The position numbers and the translations under genes were made by a program. 64,000 nucleotides of DNA, taken from assembly GCF_000425585.1 (NCBI RefSeq), contig NZ_KE384399.1:354459-418458 (forward strand), in the 5' to 3' direction. Positions 27,201-33,751 of this stretch are shown here, one piece after another. Source of the stretch: Terrimonas ferruginea DSM 30193 (lineage in GTDB: Bacteria; Bacteroidota; Bacteroidia; Chitinophagales; Chitinophagaceae). Numbering within the stretch: position 1 is the first letter of the stretch; every line of letters begins with the position of its first letter. Under the pieces are notes generated by a model. It ran no database searches. It worked only from the letters and a program-made list of their open reading frames with translations, and was not told the origin of the DNA.

Positions 27201-27309
27201 CGTTTTTGCCAAAAGTCACCTGATCAAAGATTATGACCCCGAGCGTGGAGGAGCTGAATCCAATCCAATCGGCCGTCAATTCGTATTTGGTGTTAACGTA
27301 GGTTTTTAA
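24229..27309 (+). CDS. SusC/RagA-family TonB-dependent outer-membrane transporter 1
   Basis: This 1026-residue protein has a signal peptide (about 1-26), then a carboxypeptidase-regulatory-like beta-sandwich (about 30-105, GTVIDSASGQPIQGVNVTVK). The TonB box region EVVVIGYG (about 110-117) leads into the plug domain with GVNINVRG and the SusC signature SIEILRDASSTAIYGSQGGN (about 216-235). A 22-strand barrel ends in Phe. It imports oligosaccharides with its SusD partner, encoded 9 bp downstream. There is no N-terminal STN domain, so it probably does not signal through an anti-sigma factor. Immediately downstream of the CoA operon, it probably imports the substrate of that pathway. Confidence 0.96.
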   Translation: MKKRCSLLRTAVLALVLLMTLSVASAQERTVSGTVIDSASGQPIQGVNVTVKGTNTTVTTNPNGAFSIVVPSTQSVLSFSYVGYSATETPVGTNTLLAVAMSGASGSLNEVVVIGYGSVRKRDLTGAVTSLKGDVITQTPTHNPLEAIQGRAAGIDLVRASGAAGAGVNINVRGFKSIAATRSDMDKRNAPLVIIDGFQGGDLSTLNANDIESIEILRDASSTAIYGSQGGNGVILVTTKRGAAGKIKVNYDAYYGISTFMYPKARTGEDYINLRRQAFRTTGDWASPTDDPILFANLAGEYAAYQAGDWVDWIDLVSRDGAQQSHNISMTSGTEKTKFYAAGGYFNEKGMLRGNDFKRYNMRLNVDQTLSKIAKAGVTSQITYTNLNSRRDPLGTAMTLPPLGKPFNDDGTIRQFPLDNDTRISPLADEKNEFISRDNLIRTNVVAGAYVELTPIKGLSIRSNLGTTFNFSRRGTYNDKTSLAQKDNQVSIASQTTGFSRFLNWDNVITYNKKINDHAFTVTGITSYLRNDEDQLTATGRGQILASQIYYGLASSSTAFVRDISSPFARWENMAYAARLNYSFRGKYILYLSGRYDGASRLSPGNKWAFFPAAGLSWNVSDEAFMERISVISNLKLRATYGVSGNYNIDVYGTQSGLTYSARMSFGEVPAPAYLFNTTVGNPDLGWEKTATTNIGLDFGLFKNRISGSIDVFDARTTDILYKRVLPQSSGVTDVYENIAATRNRGIEVMVNTENISRKDFTWTSTLTFSKIKQEISDVIDGRNIIHPTNSERESLLIGRPITSFYTFVKDGIWQADEAQQAAALRYGSATGNTFKPGDIKLRDISGPNGVPDGIIDATYDRMYVGSTVPDWVVGLQNTFRYKNLDLGVFLFMRWGQTIDAEFLGRYNPAGTGNGPAMINYWTPENPTNDFPRPSRGANLINYAGYQALTFVDGSFFKIKNVTLGYTLPATWTNSIKMERIRVYATASNLAVFAKSHLIKDYDPERGGAESNPIGRQFVFGVNVGF

Positions 27310-27318
27310 CGAAAAAAA

Positions 27319-29094
27319 ATGTCAACAATGAAACGCATTAAATATCTGCTGCCGGTTTCAGCCTTTGCGCTGGCTTGCCTCGCAGCTCCTTCCTGCAATA
27401 AACTGGAAGAATACAACCCGTCCAATGCAACAGCGGACGCTACCTGGAACACCCCGGAAGGGTTCATCACAGCCGTGAATGCGGCCTATTCCGAACAACG
27501 CTCCTGGTATGGAAAAGAAGACGGTGCCTTCATGTCCGAATCAGGTACCGACCTCTGGTACAACCGCGATAAGAATACCTATGCCCGTCAGCTTACACAA
27601 TATGATGGTCTCACCGCAGCCGACGGCAACCCGCACAAAGCTGCCTGGGTATTGTTGTGGAAAGCGATCAACCAGGCCAATGCCGGCATCAACCGCATAG
27701 ATGGCGCAGGGTTTACCAACGACGCCGAAAAGAACAGAAGACTTGGTGAACTCCGCTTCCTGCGCGGCTTCTACTACTGGCATGTGGTGGAGACATGGGG
27801 TGGTGTGATGTTGCGCACCACAGAAACGCAGTCTCCCGTGCTAACGGCGGTGCGTAGTACCGTGGCACAATTCTATGATCAGATCTTTGCGGATCTGCAA
27901 TTTGCAGCAGACAACCTGCCAAACGAATGGCTGGTAAATGCCAGCACCAATGAATACAGCCGCGCTACCAAAAAATCTGCTTTAGGATTTCTGGCCCGCG
28001 CTTATTTATCCCGCGCTTATTATTCAACCGGCGCCGAAGCGCAGGGCTTTTTCACCAAAGCCCGCGACGTGGCAAACGATGTGATCGCACGTCAGGCCGA
28101 ACTCAAGATCAGTCTCTGGCCCAGCTATGCCGAACTCTTCAATCCCGCCCGTAATAAAGACATGGGAAAAGCAGGCGGAGAAGCGTTGTATGTGATCAGT
28201 AATTCCGTTAACCCCGGTCTGAACTATGACGACAACGGTAACCGTTTGTTTCATGTGTATCAGGCGCCTTACATGGGGAAGCCCGGATTGATCCAGAGTC
28301 TTGCTTATGGCTATGAAAACAACCGCCGCCTGATGCCTTCGCTGAGCCTGTTGAATTATTACAATGAAAATATCGACTCGCGTTACGAAGGATCGTTCCA
28401 GGAAGTATGGCTGGCGAATGCCACTACCACCTTCACCTGGACGGCAGCACAGGCCACTACTTATCAGAAAGATGCCAGTGTGATCGGTAAGACCATCGCT
28501 CCCGGCGATACCGCCATGCTGATCACCAAACAAGTGATTGCAGATAAAGCAACACGCAAATACGTGGTGTATGACCGCAATGATGTATACAATACAGACG
28601 GCACAATCAAGACCGGTAACAACTATGTATCGTTGCGCAAATTCCGTGACCCGGATCGCAGTGCGCCCAACGTACAGGCCGGAACAAAAGACGTGATCGT
28701 AATGCGCCTGGCGGAAATGTACCTGATTTCAGCAGAGGCGGAATTTCAGTTGAACAGTCCCGGTACAGCAGCTACACGCATCAACGTGTTACGCACGCGG
28801 GCGGCCAAACCCGGACAGGTAGCGGCCATGCAGGTGACTGCCGGTGACATCACCATTGATTTCATTCTCGAAGAAAGAGCCAGGGAACTTGCAGGAGAAA
28901 ATATCCGCTGGTTTGATGTGAAGCGCATTAAAAACGGGCAGAACGGGGCGGAAGCATTTTCGGCTTACATCAAAAGAAAAAATCCCGATGTCAATAAGGT
29001 CCAGGACTTCCATCGTCTTCGCCCCATTCCCATCGCGGAAATGCAGGCATTGCAAAATGCAGCGGAGTTCGGTCAAAATCCCGGATACCAGTAA
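27319..29094 (+). CDS. SusD/RagB-family nutrient-binding lipoprotein 1
   Basis: This 591-residue lipoprotein pairs with the preceding SusC. The lipobox A-A-P-S-C places the acylated cysteine at residue 26 from the first ATG. A second ATG three codons in (27328) is an equally good start. The SusD helical TPR-like core is seen in RRLGELRFLRGFYYWHVVE (about 133-151) and ALGFLARAYLSRAYY. The C-terminal RagB signature is VMRLAEMYLISAEAE, then FILEERARELAGENIRWFDVKR. It caps the transporter and binds glycans at the surface. A strong terminator follows. Confidence 0.96.
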   Translation: MSTMKRIKYLLPVSAFALACLAAPSCNKLEEYNPSNATADATWNTPEGFITAVNAAYSEQRSWYGKEDGAFMSESGTDLWYNRDKNTYARQLTQYDGLTAADGNPHKAAWVLLWKAINQANAGINRIDGAGFTNDAEKNRRLGELRFLRGFYYWHVVETWGGVMLRTTETQSPVLTAVRSTVAQFYDQIFADLQFAADNLPNEWLVNASTNEYSRATKKSALGFLARAYLSRAYYSTGAEAQGFFTKARDVANDVIARQAELKISLWPSYAELFNPARNKDMGKAGGEALYVISNSVNPGLNYDDNGNRLFHVYQAPYMGKPGLIQSLAYGYENNRRLMPSLSLLNYYNENIDSRYEGSFQEVWLANATTTFTWTAAQATTYQKDASVIGKTIAPGDTAMLITKQVIADKATRKYVVYDRNDVYNTDGTIKTGNNYVSLRKFRDPDRSAPNVQAGTKDVIVMRLAEMYLISAEAEFQLNSPGTAATRINVLRTRAAKPGQVAAMQVTAGDITIDFILEERARELAGENIRWFDVKRIKNGQNGAEAFSAYIKRKNPDVNKVQDFHRLRPIPIAEMQALQNAAEFGQNPGYQ

Positions 29095-29130
29095 AATCTT
29101 CATTTTTTTAGAGCAATCGTTTATTTCCGA

Positions 29131-29153
29131 GGGGCCTTTCCAGGCCCCTTTTT
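29131..29153 (+). terminator. Rho-independent terminator after susD1
   Basis: GGGGCCT/AGGCCCC form a perfect 7-bp stem (29131-29137 and 29142-29148) with a TTCC loop, followed by five T residues. It closes the CoA-operon/SusCD1 transcription unit. Confidence 0.92.
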
Positions 29154-29192
29154 CCATTGATAAATCAGCCAAAAAGAGAAGCAGGTGGATAA

Positions 29193-29230
29193 ATAGTAAA
29201 ATCCTCCATGCCCGCAGTCATTTTTTACCT
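29193..29230 (+). promoter_or_regulatory. Operator 2 before the GH138-like gene
   Basis: ATAGTAAAATCCTCCAT at 29193-29209 matches the half-site at 45213 in 16 of 17 positions. The position 21 bp downstream (29214-29230) shares 9 of 17 bases with it, so the second half-site is degenerate. It lies in the 226-bp gap after the susD1 terminator. Confidence 0.55.
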
Positions 29231-29260
29231 TTTTATCGGGTGCATCTTCCCGTACTTTTA

Positions 29261-29288
29261 TTGCGTCCTTATTACCCGTATCGCTTTG
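29261..29288 (+). promoter_or_regulatory. Candidate promoter of the first glycosidase operon
   Basis: TTG at 29261-29263 and TCGCTTTG at 29281-29288 resemble -33 and -7 boxes, with one mismatch in TAnnTTTG and a 17-bp spacer. The -7 box starts 67 bp after the degenerate second half-site of operator 2. The start codon follows at 29321. Confidence 0.4.
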
Positions 29289-29320
29289 CGGGAGAGATTG
29301 TTTGACCATAAATTACCCGG

Positions 29321-32044
29321 ATGAATAGTTGCCGCCGTTTCGCGTTCGTTTTCCTGTTACTGATTACTGTTACCCATATTGCCCGGGCCGGTTTGAATCC
29401 AATCCGGATCGTACTGGTTGTAGAGAACAATGCCGCTCCCCGCGTAGCGTTTGGTGTGGAAAAACTCAGCGAAGCGCTGCAGCAACATGGATACATTGTT
29501 GTAAAAGCTAAAGCGGGACAAAAAACACGCGACCGTATCATTCAGATAACACTCGCTTCTTCCGGCAAGAAAGAAAGCTTTGCCATCAAAACGGATGGCA
29601 AAGGCAAATTAGTCATATCCGGCGCCGACGCATCAGGTATACTTTACGGATGTCTCGAAGTCGCAGACAGAATCCGCGCACAGGGTACACTGCCCGATAC
29701 CATCAATTTCAGCGATGCGCCTGAAATGGTCCTGCGCGGTGCCTGTATCGGTGTACAAAAACCTTATTACCTGCCCGGGCGTACCGTATACGAATATCCT
29801 TACACCCCCGAAACATTTCCCTGGTTATACGACAAAGAACATTGGGTGCGCTACCTCGATACACTCGTCACCAACCGCATGAACTCGTTGTATCTCTGGA
29901 ACGGTCATCCCTTCGCTTCGTTGGTGCGGCTGAAAGATTATCCTTATGCAGTGGAAGTGGATGATGCCACTTTTCGCAAGAACGAGGAAATGTATAAGTT
30001 CCTGACCACGGAAGCAGATAAAAGAGGTATATGGGTGATACAAATGTTTTACAACATCATCGTATCAAAACCATTTGCCGAAAAACATAACATGAAAACG
30101 CAGGAGCGTGAACGTCCGATTATTCCAATCATCGCCGATTATACCCGCAAATCCATCGCAGCATTCGTAGAAAAATATCCCAACGTGGGACTGATGGTTT
30201 GCCTCGGTGAGGCCATGGAAGGCGTGGGCCATGATGACATTGAATGGTTCACTAAAACCATTATTCCCGGTGTGAAAGATGGATTGGACGCATTGGGCAA
30301 AACGGAACAACCTCCGATCGTGCTTCGTGCGCACGACACCGACGCACCTGCCGTCATGCGTGCTTCTTTGCCTTTATATAAAAATCTGTATACCGAAGCC
30401 AAGTTCAACGGCGAAGCGCTCACAACACCCGAGCCGCGTGGACAGTGGGCAGCCTTGCACCGTGAACTCAGCGGACTGGGATCCGTGCAGATAGAGAACA
30501 TTCACATTCTCGCCAACCTCGAACCGTTCCGTTACGGCTCTGCAGATTTTATTCAGCGATCTGTCATCGGTATGCATGACAGCATGGGCGGTAATGGTCT
30601 TCACCTTTATCCGCAGGCATCATACTGGGACTGGCCTTATTCTGCTGATAGTGTAAAAGGCGGCAAACGTCTCTTGCAGATCGAGCGCGACTGGATCTGG
30701 TACCGCGCCTGGAGCCGTTATGCCTGGCATGCCCGCCGCGACCGCAAAGAAGAGATTAATTATTGGAGTGGCTTGCTGGCTGCCCGTTACGGGTGCGCAC
30801 CCGGAAACGGACAACAAATTCTCGAAGCATACGAACAATCAGGAGAGATCGCGCCCAAACTGCTGCGCCGCTTTGGTATTACCGATGGCAACAGGCAAAC
30901 ATTGACATTGGGTATGCTCATGACGCAACTGATCAATCCTTTCCGTTACGGACTGTTTACTTTGTTGTATGATAGTGAAAGCCCGGAAGGAGAAATGCTG
31001 ATTCAATATGCGGAAAAGGAATGGAAAAAAGAAAAACATATCGGTGAAACGCCTGTGCAAATCATTGCAGAAGTAAAAGAGCATGCGCGTAAAGCAGTGG
31101 CCGCCGCTGAAGCCGCCGCTGCCGGTATCACCCAAAACAAGGAAGAATTTGAGCGGCTGAAAAATGATATGTATTGCTACCAGGCATTGGCTTTTCATTT
31201 TGCTTACAAAGCTGAAGCGGCCTTGTCCATATTACGATACAAATATTCCAACGATGTAACGGACCTGGAAAAAGCATTGCCCCTATTGGAGAAAAGTGTA
31301 GACTATTATCGCGAGCTGGCAAAACTGACCAGCAGTTCTTACCTGTATGCCAATAGTATGCAGACGGGTCAGCGAAAAATCCCCATCCGCGGAACCGACG
31401 GCAAAATGAAAACATGGACAGAAGTGTTGGTGCCCTTTGAAGGAGAACTCACGCATTTCCGGCATGCTGTTGATTCATTAAAAAACAAACCTGCAACAGG
31501 AGTCAAGATAGTGGAAGTCCGCGCCGCTACGGTGAAGCTGGCCGATGCAGGGCTGAAAAGATTCAAACTTGCTGCGGGTCAATCAGCTTTCAGCGATACA
31601 GTTGCGCTTACGGGTAAGTTCACGCCCGAGCTGGCCCGTATGGAAGGTGTACAACTCAACTGGCAGAAGCAGATCGAACAGGGAACACAACTCACCTTTA
31701 CGACCGATAAACCGGTGAAAGTGCTGGTCGGTTATTTCAAAAAACGCCAGGCAGCCTTCAGCGGACCGTCGGTGTACCTGAAAGCCCCCGAACTGGAAAC
31801 CAACGCGAGCGCTAATGACTACGGGCAAGCGGATATCAGAATAGCCAATGCATTGGTGGTAAAAGGACAGCCCCCGGTGAACATTCACACGTATAGTTTT
31901 CCGGCGGGTACGCACACATTGAAACTGGCGAAAGGTGTTTGCATGATCGTTGGTTTTGCCGAAGGATCAAGTGAGGTGCCGGTGTTTGACGCCGGGCTTA
32001 CGGAAAATGGCAGCAGCCGCGAGATTGACTGGCTTTTTGAATAA
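29321..32044 (+). CDS. GH138-like protein (alpha-galacturonidase type), secreted
   Basis: The protein is 907 residues with a signal peptide (about 1-23). An N-terminal alpha/beta domain (about 25-130) resembles those of GH20/GH67-type enzymes, with the KLVISGADASGILYGCLEVA segment. A barrel-like catalytic region follows, with candidate acids E297 in VCLGEAMEG and E359 in LYTEAKFNGEA, spaced as expected for a glycosidase pair. A helical region (about 440-700) and a C-terminal beta-sandwich (about 730-900) follow. Overall order and size suggest GH138, known for removing alpha-linked galacturonic acid from rhamnogalacturonan-II. This rests on remembered features, not an alignment. It has its own operator-linked promoter. 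Confidence 0.55.
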   Translation: MNSCRRFAFVFLLLITVTHIARAGLNPIRIVLVVENNAAPRVAFGVEKLSEALQQHGYIVVKAKAGQKTRDRIIQITLASSGKKESFAIKTDGKGKLVISGADASGILYGCLEVADRIRAQGTLPDTINFSDAPEMVLRGACIGVQKPYYLPGRTVYEYPYTPETFPWLYDKEHWVRYLDTLVTNRMNSLYLWNGHPFASLVRLKDYPYAVEVDDATFRKNEEMYKFLTTEADKRGIWVIQMFYNIIVSKPFAEKHNMKTQERERPIIPIIADYTRKSIAAFVEKYPNVGLMVCLGEAMEGVGHDDIEWFTKTIIPGVKDGLDALGKTEQPPIVLRAHDTDAPAVMRASLPLYKNLYTEAKFNGEALTTPEPRGQWAALHRELSGLGSVQIENIHILANLEPFRYGSADFIQRSVIGMHDSMGGNGLHLYPQASYWDWPYSADSVKGGKRLLQIERDWIWYRAWSRYAWHARRDRKEEINYWSGLLAARYGCAPGNGQQILEAYEQSGEIAPKLLRRFGITDGNRQTLTLGMLMTQLINPFRYGLFTLLYDSESPEGEMLIQYAEKEWKKEKHIGETPVQIIAEVKEHARKAVAAAEAAAAGITQNKEEFERLKNDMYCYQALAFHFAYKAEAALSILRYKYSNDVTDLEKALPLLEKSVDYYRELAKLTSSSYLYANSMQTGQRKIPIRGTDGKMKTWTEVLVPFEGELTHFRHAVDSLKNKPATGVKIVEVRAATVKLADAGLKRFKLAAGQSAFSDTVALTGKFTPELARMEGVQLNWQKQIEQGTQLTFTTDKPVKVLVGYFKKRQAAFSGPSVYLKAPELETNASANDYGQADIRIANALVVKGQPPVNIHTYSFPAGTHTLKLAKGVCMIVGFAEGSSEVPVFDAGLTENGSSREIDWLFE

Positions 32045-32051
32045 GTGAATA

Positions 32052-32174
32052 AGTGAATGGTGAATGGTCAATGGTCAATGGTGAATCGTCAATCGTGTAT
32101 ACACGAACCAGATCCGGAGCACTGCACCTAAACTCATAACTTACTACTTACTACTTAATACTTACTACTTATTA
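32052..32174. repeat. Two heptad repeat tracts between the GH138-like and GH28 genes
   Basis: Six copies of GGTSAAT-type heptads run from 32052 to 32093, and five copies of CTTACTA-type heptads from 32140 to 32174, the last ending 5 bp before the GH28 start codon. The first tract is the reverse complement of the one at 9668-9709. Confidence 0.75.
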
Positions 32175-32179
32175 CTCAA

Positions 32180-33745
32180 ATGAAAAGAATATTCTTTGTT
32201 GCAGTACTGCTGACATCCGCCACAATCCTCCACGCGCAGGGCTGGTACGATGTAACGAAATTCGGAGCGAAGCGCGACAGCTCGGCGAAAGCAACCGCCG
32301 CCATCGCCAAAGCCATTGCCGCTGCCTCCAAAGCAGGCGGCGGTACGGTTTATTTTCCCGCAGGGAAATATCTCACCGGTCCCATACACCTGAAAAGTAA
32401 CATCACTATCCACATCGATGCGGGCGCCGAATTACATTTCAGCGACAACTTCGACGATTACCTGCCAATGGTAGAGACACGGTATGAAGGGGTAGATGTT
32501 ACCAGCTTTTCCCCGCTATTCTACGCTTACAAAGCAGAGAACATTACCATCACCGGACGCGGGCTGATCGATGGACACGGAAAGAAATGGTGGGATTTTG
32601 TAGAAGGATATAAAAATGGTCAACCCCGTTCACGTTGGCAGATACTATTCGATAGTTTGAATAAAAACATCCTGCTGCCGGATGATCCCAAACAAATGAA
32701 ACGCGGTTTTTTACGTCCGCCTTTCATTCAACCGATGTTTTGTAAAAATGTGTTGATCGAAGGCATCAGCATCCGCAATTCACCTTTCTGGACCGTCAAT
32801 CCACAGTTCTGTGAAAATGTAACGGTGAAAGGCGTAACGATCAACAATCCGCCTTCACCCAATACGGACGGTATTAATCCGGAGTCTTGCAAGTATGTAC
32901 ATATTTCCGATTGTCATATCAGCGTGGGCGATGATTGCATCACTATTAAATCCGGAAAAGATATTCCCGGCCGAACAAAAGCCGCGCCGGCACAGAATTA
33001 CACCATCACCAACTGTACCATGCTTTCAGGACACGGCGGCGTGGTGATCGGCAGCGAGATGAGCGGCGGCGTTAAAAATATTGTGATCAGTAATTGCGTA
33101 TTTGATGGCACGGATCGCGGTATCCGTATCAAGACCACCCGCGGCCGGGGCGGCGTAGTGGAAGATATCCGTGTCGATAACATCATCATGAAAAATATCC
33201 GCGAACAGGCAATCGTGCTCGATATGGCTTATTCCAAAACAACACCTGAACCTGTTTCCGAACGCACGCCAAAATTCCGTAACATCCGGTTGAGCAATAT
33301 CACGGCTTATACAAAGGAAGCTATCTTTATCAACGGGCTGGACGAAATGCCGGTGCAGGAATTCAGCATCCAGGATGCGTATTTTGAAGCAGAAGCCGGT
33401 ATCATCATCCGCAAGGCAAAAGATATCGAATTGAAAAACGTACGTATTGCCACAACGCGCGGGGCGGCCATCGATGTAAGCGAAACCGAGCGCATCGATA
33501 TAGATGGTTTGAGTTCGGTACAGGTGCGTGACAGCCTGCCGCTGATCCAGTTGAATGATGTGAAGCAGGCGGTGATCCGCAACAGTTGGCCGCAACAGGG
33601 GACGACACGTTTTGCCGAAGTAAAAGGAGCAAAAACAACACAGGTTATTTTCCATAATAATATTTTGCCGCAGGCAGCACCCGGTATTCAGATCAATGGA
33701 GATGTGCCTGCAAAAGCCGTTACTATTTCTTCATCCGTTAATTGA
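32180..33745 (+). CDS. GH28 family polygalacturonase-like hydrolase
   Basis: This 521-residue secreted enzyme has a signal peptide (about 1-20, ending HAQ) and a pectate-lyase-like right-handed beta-helix. All GH28 active-site motifs are present: NTDG (D230), GDD (D251 and D252), SGHGG (H285) and RIK (316-318). GH28 enzymes hydrolyse alpha-1,4-linked galacturonic acid in pectin backbones by inversion; some act on rhamnogalacturonan. Start is the only Met before the signal peptide. The gene is 6 bp from the GH95 gene and heads a run of five tightly spaced glycosidases. Confidence 0.95.
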   Translation: MKRIFFVAVLLTSATILHAQGWYDVTKFGAKRDSSAKATAAIAKAIAAASKAGGGTVYFPAGKYLTGPIHLKSNITIHIDAGAELHFSDNFDDYLPMVETRYEGVDVTSFSPLFYAYKAENITITGRGLIDGHGKKWWDFVEGYKNGQPRSRWQILFDSLNKNILLPDDPKQMKRGFLRPPFIQPMFCKNVLIEGISIRNSPFWTVNPQFCENVTVKGVTINNPPSPNTDGINPESCKYVHISDCHISVGDDCITIKSGKDIPGRTKAAPAQNYTITNCTMLSGHGGVVIGSEMSGGVKNIVISNCVFDGTDRGIRIKTTRGRGGVVEDIRVDNIIMKNIREQAIVLDMAYSKTTPEPVSERTPKFRNIRLSNITAYTKEAIFINGLDEMPVQEFSIQDAYFEAEAGIIIRKAKDIELKNVRIATTRGAAIDVSETERIDIDGLSSVQVRDSLPLIQLNDVKQAVIRNSWPQQGTTRFAEVKGAKTTQVIFHNNILPQAAPGIQINGDVPAKAVTISSSVN

Positions 33746-33751
33746 TTGCGT

